Positions 1 to 10,600 of a stretch of 45,000 nucleotides of DNA are shown here, piece after piece. The notes under the pieces were generated by a model. The model searched no databases. It worked only from the letters and a program-made list of their open reading frames with translations, and had not been told where the DNA came from. The DNA lies in NCBI GenBank assembly GCA_030674155.1, contig CM060335.1, positions 37,734,567 through 37,779,566 of the forward strand, written 5' to 3'. The position numbers and the translations under genes are program-made. Position 1 is the first letter of the stretch. Each line of letters begins with the position of its first letter. The stretch is from Stramonita haemastoma (lineage: Eukaryota > Mollusca > Gastropoda > Neogastropoda > Muricidae).

Positions 1-30
1 CCTGGGATCCAAACCAAAACAATATCATAC

Positions 31-165
31 CTGTCCCATAGCAAGAAAGTAAGTACACAGTTTGTAGAAGTCTTTAAGTGTAAGATGACTTAAGTTCCTA
101 CACATGATAGCCTCCAGAGCTGAAAGCAAATCCTCCCATATCAACAAGCCTTTCCCTCCAGATTG
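31..165 (-). CDS. Candidate internal exon of an unidentified host gene
   Basis: Read on the minus strand, this 135-base stretch is open for exactly 45 codons and translates as QSGGKGLLIWEDLLSALEAI followed by MCRNLSHLTLKDFYKLCTYF and LAMGQ. It is preceded by a pyrimidine-rich tract, a CTGAT branch-like word and CAG (166-195), and followed by CAG/GTATGA, a good donor. Both boundaries are phase 0. The composition is that of a helical soluble protein and contains no low-complexity sequence, unlike its surroundings. I do not recognise the family. The next exon upstream would lie to the right, beyond or between the LINEs, and the next downstream exon lies off the left edge. It could be a chance open frame, because only one exon is visible. 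Confidence 0.4.
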
Positions 166-209
166 CTGGATCAGTTTTAAGGACAGGACAAGAGCACTAT
201 GTTCCGAGG

Positions 210-456
<247 letters not shown>

Positions 457-470
457 TAGCTAGGTAGCCA

Positions 471-472
<2 letters not shown>

Positions 473-554
<82 letters not shown>
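473..554. repeat. (TAA)n tail of the L2/CR1-like LINE
   Basis: About 27 TAA units, immediately followed (on + coordinates) by the conserved LINE 3' end reading ACATGGAATTTAT and AAATCAAAGCGCTTGC. The same junction recurs at 26296-26400 and, in the opposite orientation, near 32640-32865. The TAA tract is therefore best read as the element's 3' tail (TTA on the LINE sense strand). Confidence 0.85.
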
Positions 555-556
<2 letters not shown>

Positions 557-666
557 ATGGAATTTATGAAGCCCTATGTCTTGTAAAAACAAATCAAAGC
601 GCTTGCATACGATCTATATAACACACAAGCAATGGATAACAATTCATAGTTTTTGCAAATTTGAAC

Positions 667-756
667 GCACACACAGACGCACGCACACACGCACACACGC
701 ACGCACACATGCACGCACACGCACACGCACACACACACACACACGCACGCACTTAT
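667..756. repeat. CA/CG-rich microsatellite within LINE 3' UTR
   Basis: Imperfect (CA)n with GCAC blocks. It sits at the same place in the 3' UTR as the (CA)n at 26470-26562 in LINE copy 2, so it appears to be carried by the element. Confidence 0.85.
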
Positions 757-2268
757 AACCGTTATACACTTTGGTAGGTAGATGTTGAAGGCAGAGACAG
801 ATAAGAAATGGAAACAGAAGGAGAAAATCTTAGGTTTGAAATAAGTGTGTCTTGAGGTGGGATTTAAAAGTGTCATAAGTAGGCTTTTTCTGGAGGGAGA
901 GGAGGTCATTCCAGATTGACAGACCAAAAAGAGAGAAAGAGCGGTGGCCAACGGTAGGTAGGTTGAATCTAGGTATTCTTAAGGACAAAGTATCTGCAGC
1001 CGAGTGGAGGGAATGAGAAGGTGTGTACAAGTGAAGACATTCACATAGGTAGGAGGGTAAAGTTTTGTGGAGACATTTGTAACAGAGGGTACTGATCTTG
1101 TAGTTTACTCTCTGTGGTACAAGCAGCCAGTAGAGAGATTGCAAGAGAGGGGTAATAAGCTCAGATTTTTTTCTTTCTAAGGACCAGACGAGCTGCAGAG
1201 CTTTGTATGTGTTGAAGGGAGTGGATAGATGATGCTGGCAGACCAGCCACAAGAGAATTTCAATAGTCTGGACGTGAAAGAATAAGAGAAATGACAAGTT
1301 TAGATGTTGCATCTGTGGACAGGTACTTTTAAATTGTACTAATGGGCTGCAGTTGATAGTAGCATGACTGACAGGTCTTGGTGATGAATTTTTGCATGGA
1401 GAGTATGTTGTCAACAATGCCCCTAGATACTTCACAGAAGTGGATAGCGGAACTGACGTATTACCGAATTCTATTGAAGTTGTTGAAATGGAGGAAAGTT
1501 TGTGTTTGGTGCCTACAAGCATGGCATCAGGTTTTTTTTTGCATTTACTTGTAACTTGTTTTGTATCATCCAGTGTTGAATATCTTGAAGGCAGTTGTTC
1601 ATATTTGTCAAGAGAGATGGCAGCTTTTCAGGTGTATCACTGCTTTGAATCTAAGAGTCATGGGCATAAAAGTGATACTTGATATGATGATGGTATATTA
1701 TATGTGACAGTGGAGCAGTATAGATGGTAAAAAGAAGAGGGCCCAGAACTGATCCCTGAGGGACACCACATTCCAGTTTAGCAGGCGCTAATTAAATCTT
1801 CTTTACTGCAATTGTATTGACTCGGCCTGCAAGGTATGAAGTAAACCAGGTGAGGGCTGTGTCTTTTATACCAAACATGTTTTGTAGACGGGAGAGAAGA
1901 ATTGAATGATCTGTAGTGGACAAAAGCAGCAGATAAGTCAAGAAGAGTAAGAAGGGAGATTTTCCCTAAGTCAGAAGCATGGAGAAGCATGTGTAAGGTG
2001 TGGAACAGAGTGATTTCAGTGCTGTGGTTGACGTGATAGGCAAACTGGAAAGGGGGAAAGAGATTATTGGAAAGAAGATGGCTATTGAGTTGTTTCAGAA
2101 CAACTTTGTCAAGGACTTCGGAGATAAAAGGCAGATTAGAAATAGGTCTATGGTTCTTCAGGATGTTAGGACAGAGGTCGTGCTTTTTTAGTTGAGGTGT
2201 GACTATTGCACTTTTGAGAGTTGATGGAAAATTTCCTGAAAGAAGAGATAGGTTTACTATTTTTGTGA

Positions 2269-5200
2269 CAGCCTCCCAGCTATGGGTAAAATAGCGAAGA
2301 CTGAAGTACCCTGCTGGCAGGCCTAAAGAGCTGAGGGCTGGTGCATCCATAATGGAGACCTGGAGAGGAGAGTGGCACCACCAGGGAATACCTGAAGCCC
2401 ACTGAAAAGATATGAGAGACACAACCAGAGCCAACAACATGCGGGATCGGTCGAGGCCCGGAATACCAACGACTGCGCTTTCCGTCGACAAGCACCAGGA
2501 TGGAAGCAATAAGTGTGCTACTGGTGCTCAAGAATTAAAAACTTTAAATCTGCCATCTGAAAACACCACCATTGGCACATGGAATGTCTGCACTCTCTAC
2601 GCTTGCGGAAAAGTGAAAGAACTGAAGCACGAATTGAAACGATACAAATGGGATATAATCAGACTATCAGAGGTGAGATGGACTGGATTTGGAGAGTCAG
2701 TGACTGATGACAGTCACAAGATCTGGTTCAGCGGACGTGAAACAGTGCATGAACATGGCGTAGCCTTTATCGTATGCAAAGAAGTAGTTGGTTGCATCCT
2801 GAGCTGCACACCAATATCCAGTAGGATTATCTCCATCAGAGTGTCAGCCAGGCCAAAGAACATCACCATCTTTCAAGTGTATGCACCAACAACAGCACAC
2901 GATGAGGAAGAAGTCGAAGAGTTTTACAAAGAGCTGGAAAACACAATCAAGAAAGTTCCCAAGAAAGACCTTCTTATTGTACAAGGAGACTTCAACGCGA
3001 AAGTTGGCCCTGACGCTTACAAACAATGGGCTGGAACAGTTGGTCAGTACGGCACTGGTGAGACCAACGATAGGGGACTCAGACTCTTGGAGTGTGCAGA
3101 TAGCCATCAATTAACCCTTGCAAACACCCTCTACCCACACAAGCTGTCAAGAAGAACTATGTGGCATGCGCCAAATGGGAAGATCCACAATCAGATTGAC
3201 TACATCCTCACCCCACGGCGCATCAAGTCGAGCATCAACAGAGCCAAAACAAGAACATGCCCTGGAGCTGATGTGGGCAGTGACTACGATCTTGTACTGC
3301 TCAACATGAAGATGAAGCTGAAGAAGAAGTACCAAGCTGCGCGCACACGTATCAAGTTTGACCTGGAGAAGTTGAGAGATCCAAAAGTTTCTGAAGTTTT
3401 CCAGGCACAGCTCGGGGGCAGGTTTGCGGCACTCAACATCTTGAACAATGACATCAACGACCTCACCAACAGCTTCAATGAGGCAGTCCGAGAAACAGCA
3501 GAGGAGGTACTTGGCCGCGAGAGAAAGAAACACAAACCCTGGACCTCAAATGACATCCTTGACCTGTGTGACAAGAGAAGATCCTTGAAGAAAACCAAAC
3601 ACTCCACCCCGCAAGATGTAGCACAGTACCATGAGACCAACAATCTGGTGAGAAAGAAAATGAGAGAGGCAAAAGAGCAATGGATCTATAAACAGTGCAA
3701 GAACATCGAGGCAGGCATGACAAAAGGGAACAGCAAACACGCCTACGACACTCTAAAGAAGCTCACAAAGGCGCAGCAAAATAAATCCTCAGTTATCGAG
3801 GATTGTTCAGGCAACCTGCTGACTGAAAGCTCAGCAGTGTTGAAAAGATGGTCACAGTATTGCTCGGACCTGTACAATCACCCCTTACAGCCTGACCACA
3901 GCCTGATTGATGAGGACGCAACACCACAGAGGGAACCTTCACCACTACCAGTGCTGAAGGAAGAAGTGGAGGAAGCTATCCGTAGTTTACCAACTGGGAA
4001 GTCACCTGGAGCAGACAACATACCAGCAGAGCTGCTCAAGAATGGAGGGGAACACCTGGTCACTGTCATTACATCTCTTTGTCAGAATATCTGGACGACA
4101 AAACAGTGGCCAGCAGAATGGACACAGTCTCTTATTATCCCCTGCCCAAGAAAGGAAACCTCCATCAGTGCCAGAATTACAGAACAATCAGCCTCATTAG
4201 CCACACCAGCAAGATCATGTTAAGAGTGATACTGAACAGACTCAAAAAGGAGGCGGAAGAGCACCTGGCAGAAGAACAAGCTGGGTTCAGGGCAGGAAGG
4301 AGCACGGTAGAACAAATTTTCAGTTGCCGAATCCTGATGGAGAAACATCTGCAACATCAGAGGGACTTGCTACACAACTTCATTGACTTCAAGAAGGCCT
4401 TTGACAGAGTGTGGCATGCAGGCCTTTGGCAAGTCCTCAGGAAGTTTGGCATTGAGGAGGGTCTCATCCAGATCATAGAAGCACTGTAAAGTACCTCCAG
4501 CAGTGCAGTTCTCCTCAACGGCCAAGTTGGAGACTACTTCAAGACCACAGTTGGCGTCCGTCAGGGCTGCTTGCTCTCTCCAACTCTCTTTAATCTATTC
4601 CTGGAGAACATCATGAGGGAAACACTTTACGACTTCCACTCTACCATCTCAATAGGAGGGCGACCCATTAACAACCTGCGCTTCGCTGACGATATTGATC
4701 TCATGGGAGGCAGCAACAAGGAACTCCAAGACCTTACCAACAGACTGGTAGACAGAGCAGGCACATATGGGATGGAAGTCAGCACAGAAAAGAGTAAAGT
4801 ATTGGTCAACAGTGCAAACGGCACCACAGCACAGATCTACATGAATGGCCAGCAGCTGGAAGAAGTAGACGCTTTCAAATATCTTGGCGCTACCCTCAAA
4901 AAAAGATGGATGCTCCACCACAGAGATCAAGACCAGGCTAGCCATGGCAACATCAGCTATGGCAAAACTGAACAAGATATGGAGAAGCGACAACATCAGC
5001 TTCAAAACAAAAGTCAAATTGTTCAGATCCCTGGTCATCTCCATCTTGCTCTATGGCTGCGAAAGTTGGACAATGACCGCTGAAACCACCAAGCGGATCC
5101 AGACGTTCGAGACAAAATGCTTCAGGCGACTGCTTGGAATTTCCTGGAAGGATTGGTAAACAAACTCCTTTGTGCAAAGTCAAGTCGCACTGATAGCTGG

Positions 5201-5485
5201 CCCTCAGGAACCCCTACTAGCCTCTGTCAAGAAAAGGAAGCTGGCATGGTTCGGCCATGTCACACACCACAACACCCTCCCCAAGACAGTCCTACAAGGA
5301 ACGCTAGAAGGTGGCAGACGCCGAGGCAGACAAACCAAAAGCTGGATGGATAACATCATGGAGTGGACCCACCTGGACAGTCCAACACTCATTCGGAAGG
5401 CGGAGGACAGGGCTGGATGGCGACGGCTTGCTGCAGAATTGTCTCTCATGTCTCCTCCACGACCATCCCGGTCATGAGAAAGAAG
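2269..5485 (+). mobile_element. RTE/BovB-like LINE, nearly full length, nested in L2/CR1-like copy 1
   Basis: An insertion of about 3.2 kb whose left and right edges interrupt a sequence that is continuous in the second L2/CR1-like copy (around 28085-28095). It contains a short 5' leader (2269-2411), an APE endonuclease, a reverse transcriptase, and a C-terminal region with GCESWTMTAE and RRRGRQTKSW. It ends in an AGAAGAAG-type tail, a usual RTE feature. A 5'-truncated relative lies at 36214-36799. No clear target-site duplication was seen. The edges are good to about 10 bases. Confidence 0.85.
2412..5477 (+). pseudogene. RTE-type ORF2 (endonuclease + reverse transcriptase), disrupted
   Basis: This would encode the APE endonuclease and RT that nick the target and reverse-transcribe the element. 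The first 570 or so codons are open. Endonuclease landmarks are GTWNVCTL, LSEVRWTG, QGDFNAKVG and QIDYIL. The usual SDH near the end of the domain reads SDYD, so a catalytic-site histidine is replaced by tyrosine. RT landmarks are GKSPGADNIPAELL, NYRTISLISHTSK, EEQAGFRAGRSTVEQI, FIDFKKAFDRV, GVRQGCLLSPTLFN and the intact catalytic FADD (NLRFADDIDLM). Breaks are a frameshift near 4135-4150, a TAA stop at 4487-4489, a frameshift in the A-run near 4898, and a TAA stop at 5157-5159. Bovine-type RTE proteins share the WNVRTL and GCESWT motifs. The copy is inactive but only lightly decayed. Confidence 0.85.
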
Positions 5486-7122
5486 AAGAAGGTATAAGCA
5501 GTGGAATGCACTGAATGAAAAGAGAAGCAGATACAGGATTGAGATCGCATGATTTTATTGTCATTTTTTTTTCAGAATGTTCTTGATTTCTTTTTCGCTT
5601 GTTGGGTGAAAGAAAAGGAGAGGAGTGCAAGTGAATAGGGGATCAGGAGGCTCAGTTTGGAAAGAAGTCTAATCAAGTTTGAAGCGTATGTTGCAGACCT
5701 TGTCAGAGAATAATAAAGAAAAAAATAGCGGGAAATTCAGAATGGTTGTAGGCAGTAGGCAGAGGACTTGCCTTGTCAGAAGCAAGAAGAGTTGAGTTGA
5801 GGGAAAAAAGAGATTTCATGTATTTAGCATTAAAAACTTGAGCAGAGTAGTAGTTAGTCTTTGCGGAATGGATTAAGGTTTTGACTTTGTTTGTTTTTGT
5901 AAGAGCTGTTTGTTTATTTCAGTTTTTATGTTTTGCCATTGCTCCTCTAGCAGTCAGCGTTTGCGCTTTGTTACTAGAATTTCTTGAGAGTACCATGGGG
6001 CACAGGGCCTATCAGCCAGAAAAAGGTCAGTAGGAGGTGCATGCTCCTCTAGTACTTGACTGAGAACATTATTGTATTGTGTAGAAGGGTCATTGCGGTC
6101 AGAAGTTTGTGATAGGCGTTCTGAAGCTTGAGAAGAGAAGGTCTGAATAGTAATGGCCTTGAGGTTGCAATGGGTAACACGCTTTTCCTATTTGACAGGC
6201 TTTGCAATGTTGAGAAAGAAAAGAATGGCGGAGTGATCAGAAACCAGTTCACTAGAGACGGATACAGATGTGATGAGATCTAGTGAAGCATCAGTGATGA
6301 GCCAGACTAAGATGTGGTCTGATCTGTGTGTTGGACTGTTTACTAGCTGAAAAAGAGAGTGGTTAGATTAGGAAAGAGAAAGACCTTTGACATCAGGAGA
6401 AGACTGGTTGTCGAAGTGGAAGTTGAAGTCACCGAGAATTACAAGTTTCTTGGGAGAGAGGCTGTAGTGATCAAGGAGGGACTGAAACCCTTGATGGAAA
6501 ACTGTCTTTCTTTCTTTCTTGTTTTCTTTTATATCGAGAATAATGGAATAAGCACTCTTGTGCTTTTTTTACATCCAGTCCCCATGTGTATGCAGTTTTG
6601 TAAATGTCATCTTTTCCCACCGGCATATGATGGCCTACTCTTACGAAAAGCGGAACAGGATTTAATGTGTGCGCAAGATGTTCTGCGTGCTTTTGCACAC
6701 GGGACCTCAGTTTAAAGTCTCATCTGAAGGACTTTTGGGGAGAGTTGAATCAGCACTAATGTTAACTCCAGGAGAAAAATCTCCTTAATCGGACTTGAAC
6801 CCGGGTTGTCAAATTTCCAGTGCTATGTTCTGACCACTAGGCTATCCGTTCCCTCTTTGAAAACTGAAGATGTTAGATCATTTTTACGGCTAGAGGGTGG
6901 AAGGTAAAGACAGCAGGCAGTAATAGAATGGCCTGGTAAGTTGAGGTTGAGTTCAGAGACTTTAAAAGATTCAGGTGAAAAAGGGAGGGAGTGGCAGGAA
7001 GAAAGAGCTGGGTGCAGTGTGTCTTTGTAGATGACAGCAATGCCACCTCCATGGGAGAGTCGGGGGAAACAAAGAGTCGGGTAGCCAGGTATTGTCATCT
7101 TTTTAATTATTGGTTCATGACC
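5486..7122 (-). mobile_element. L2/CR1-like LINE copy 1, 5' part
   Basis: Continuation of copy 1 beyond the RTE insertion. The minus strand contains decayed endonuclease sequence (around 7098-6870: GYPTLCFPRLSHGGGIAVIY, KDTLHPALSSCHSLPFSP) and, left of the SINE at 6504-6855, the matching downstream endonuclease and linker in broken frames. It aligns along its length with 28092-29361 of copy 2. The similarity ends at GGTCATGAACC (sense strand) near 7122, where copy 2 also stops matching. No intact frame remains. Confidence 0.8.
6504..6855 (-). mobile_element. tRNA-headed SINE, family A, inserted in the LINE
   Basis: On the minus strand it starts with a tRNA-like head. The A box is around 6822-6843 (TAGCCTAGTGGTCAGA) and the B box around 6790-6806 (CCCGGGTTCAAGTCC). 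The body contains GTCCCGTGTGCAAA and AAGAGTAGGCCATC, and the 3' end reads TTATTCCATTATTCTCGATA. It splits an endonuclease region that is continuous in copy 2 (near 29105), and GAAAACT is repeated on both sides, a likely target-site duplication. Body relatives are at 24905-25060 and 42149-42425. Confidence 0.8.
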
Positions 7123-7160
7123 TTAAGGATTTAGCCAGGTCAGAAAGAAAGTCAGCTTTA

Positions 7161-7179
7161 CCCTCTGGTAAATAGATAT

Positions 7180-7257
<78 letters not shown>

Positions 7258-7330
7258 CAATAGATCAATAGATGGATGGATGGATGGATGGATGGATGGA
7301 TGGATGGATGGATGGATGGATGGATGGATA
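7161..7330. repeat. (GATA)n then (GATG)n microsatellite
   Basis: About 95 bases of GATA followed after a short spacer by about 15 GATG units (7268-7330). It lies between the 5' limit of LINE copy 1 and the 3' end of the Nimb-like LINE. Confidence 0.95.
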
Positions 7331-7365
7331 GACAGACAGGCCTAGAAAGAAAAGGCTTAGAAAAG

Positions 7366-7367
<2 letters not shown>

Positions 7368-7461
<94 letters not shown>

Positions 7462-7474
7462 GAGAGAGAGAGAA
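7368..7474. repeat. (TA)n microsatellite plus short (GA)n abutting a LINE 3' end
   Basis: About 44 TA units (7370-7457) followed by AGAGAGAG. It directly adjoins the 3' end of the minus-strand Nimb-like LINE. Confidence 0.95.
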
Positions 7475-7662
7475 AACTCGGAAAACTCGAAACTCGGAAA
7501 CTCAATTTTAATTGTAAGGCCACCGGCCCGTATACAAGGGGGTACACATTTTAACAGAAGACTAACAGCAAAACATTGAACAAACAACAGAATTTTGGCA
7601 TTGTCATGAGTTAATTTCCAAAGAGACTTAAACTACATCAACTTTTTGTACACCGGTTGTAC

Positions 7663-10600
7663 TTAACTGAGTTCTCTGGCTTTCAGGGCATAAAGTATAT
7701 ACATACCCAAATGTCTCAACTGACAAACTTTTTCACTATTCAGAATAGTTTGCAGGCAATGTTCATTATCATTCGTGAAGTATTTGGATAGGTATTTCTC
7801 CCTCAAGTCTGTAAACTTTGAACATTCAAAAGGAAATGGGTTTCAGTTTCAATTTTGTCACAAAAAGGGCACTTTTTAGATTTATCATTATATCTGTTAT
7901 TCACGTTTAAAAGACAAACTCCAAGTCAAAACTTGACCAGTGCATGTTTGAATTTACCTATGGTGATAGCAGTAATATATTTTTCAGGCTGTAGCAGTGA
8001 TTTAAATGACCTATACGTTTCGAATCTGTCACTTTCTGACAGTTTTGCATGCCAGTCTTGATGAAAGCAATTAATCATGCATTGCTTTAATTCTTTTAGA
8101 AAAAAAAAATGCTGATTTCCCACCCCACCATTTACCCACACTTCAGAGAAATCAGAAAGATCAAGACAACTTTTGATGCAATATGGCCAGTTATTTACAT
8201 CTAAATGTCTTTCGGTGAGTTCTGGGATCTTGTTTGCAGACATCAAATATGCCTGTTTTGGAAATCTGCATAAAGACATATTTTGAAGTTTAAACCAGTA
8301 CGCAATAGATCTTATGGTGCTATCAATATACATAGGATAACGTCCTGTTTCCCCATAGATCATTGTGTTAGGAGTTTTGGGGTAAACGTTTAACAAACGT
8401 TTGCAAGCAAATAAATGTACCAATTCTATACAGTGAAATTTTGTAAACCCCCAGAGCTCCGAAGCATATAACAACATAGGTTTGACCTGGGCATCGAACA
8501 ACTTAAAAAACACAAACATACCAGCCACCATGGTGCAGTGGTTAGTGCCTTGGATTCTGGACTGGAAGGTCGCGGGTTCGAATCCCATAAGTCATAGGGA
8601 TTTTTTCGGCTCCGGCCGGCTCCTACTCAGAGTGAGTGTGCTGTGGGCTCAGTGGGGAGACTGGGACCACACAGTCGAGCTTCATCCACTTTACGGATGC
8701 GAATTTGAGAGTGTTGCTCAAATTACCTGACCAACACTGCAGGTGTCTGTATCTCTCGGGCCTGATTGATGCTGGGATATATTATGACAGTAAACGTAGA
8801 GAACAACCCTGTCAAGTAGTCTCAAAGCGGATGCACCTCCACAGCAGTATCATTACATCAACCTCATCATCATTGATCATCATGCAATAATAAAAATTGC
8901 CTCTGATTCGGTGGCCCCCGTTGCTCTGGTCTCATGGTGACCTCAGATTCGGTTTCCCCATACGCTTCTGTGCCTGTGGTGAATTTGTGTCAGAGCCTTT
9001 GGGGTTGCGCGTTTGCGCGTTCGCGGGGAGGCAGTTGTTGGAAGGACGTTGTGGTGGTCGCCACCTTGGGTGGGTGGCTTACTCAGTCTGGCTCCACGAC
9101 TGAGCTAATACTGTCGTTAGTAGGGGGCTTAGTAGGTGGTGTCCTGCGTATGTTAGCTCAGAACAGGCACCACTGAACACCACCAAAGTGACCCAGCAGA
9201 AGTGCAGGGCCCCTCTGGCTGGTAGCCCCGCGGCGGCCTAATATTGATGGGCTCCCTGTGGACTCCCGACCCCAGGGGTGAGACACAACGAATCTGGGTA
9301 TGGCTGTGGCGGGGAGATTGAAATGAGCAGTGTGGGAACAGCAGTACGGGAACGTCACAGAAGACGAGGCAGCAAAAAAACCACAAAAAAACACACAAAC
9401 ATATCCATGTTACCCAAAGCCCATATCGTTTTCAAAATCTCAAAAACTTTATGTTTTGCACGCCTAGCATACTCTTCCAGTGCTGTGTCAAAAGATACTT
9501 TAGTTGTAAGAGTAAAACCAAGATGCTTGTAGCTGTTAACAACTTCGATATTTTGACCTTTTAAGTGCCACTTTTCCGATTTGGATAAATGCCCACCTTT
9601 CCTGAACACCATAACATTCATTTTATCAAGATTTACAGTTAATCCCAAAGTGTCAGATGCTCTTTTCAAGTTATTTAGCTGGTTTTGAAGGCCACTGGGG
9701 CTATGAGAAAACAAAACAACATTATCTGCAAACAACAAGAGAAAAATTTCCTGTAAGTCAGGTAAAAACTGAAAACCATGCTTTCCCTTTCGTGAAACTT
9801 CTTCTGCTACTTCAGTAATTAATAATGAAAAAATCAAAGGAGACATCAAACAGCCCTGTTTCACGCCCAATGGACATTAAAAAAAATCAGACACTTCAGA
9901 ACCCCAGCGGACACAACTTTGCACACTACCATACATACTTTTCAACATACGGATCATTTTTGATGAAACATTGATTTGTTTAGCACTTTCCAAAGCATAT
10001 CACGATTTACTGTATCAAAAGCCTTTTGATAATCAATGAAAGCAACATATAGTTTACTTCTCTTCTGATCATACAAACATGACCTAACCATTTTAACGAC
10101 AGTAAATATGTGGTCTACAGTAGAGTAATTCCTGCAAAATCCGGCCTGTTCTTCACTAAGTTTCCCTTCCTTTCCTGCCCATTTATACAGTCTCTGGTTT
10201 AAGATAGAAGTAAAAACTTTACTAACAATACTGAGTAAGGAGATGCCTCTATAATTTTCAGGGTTGTTAGCATCACCTTTTTTCAGTAATGGAACAATGA
10301 CTGACTGTGTCCAAGCTATAGGATAGAAACCAGCTGTATACATATGGTTGAACATTTTTGTCAAAAAAGGCAATATGAATGGCTCTGCAGTTTTTAGGAA
10401 TTCACCAGGAATATCATCTAGACCAGAAGCTTCATTCACTTTAAGTCTTCAAACAGCCTGTCGAATTTCCCCTTCAGATATTTCGTCATCTAGATCAGAA
10501 ACACAAAGTTCATCCTCCTCAATATCTCCATCTCTAGTATCACGCTCAATGTTATCCATAGCGAGAATGCTTTCAAAGTGTGTTTTCCATCTGTCTATTG

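Larger units (their letters stand above)
473..2268 (-). mobile_element. L2/CR1-like LINE copy 1, 3' half
   Basis: Minus-strand remains of a non-LTR retrotransposon. The recognisable parts, in sense order, are the RT region in pieces (2268-1778, including FISEVLDKVVLKQLNSHLL and LLDLSAAF), the C-terminal part (1522-830) ending FSLFGLSIWNDLLSLQKKP and THLFQT, and a 3' UTR with an internal CA-rich tract and a TAA tail. The C-terminal IWNDL...FKxxLKTHLF signature is typical of L2/CR1-type elements. Frames shift repeatedly and stops are present, so it is dead. It is continuous with 5486-7122: sequence flanking the inserted RTE matches an uninterrupted stretch in copy 2 near 28070-28100. Confidence 0.85.

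Noticed and set aside
3147..3643. Minus-strand frames inside the RTE element
   Set aside because: Shadow frames opposite a well-recognised endonuclease/RT reading frame.
8521..8595. A functional tRNA gene
   Set aside because: A and B boxes are present, but the sequence continues into an 860-base body with A-tail and target-site duplication, so it is a SINE head.
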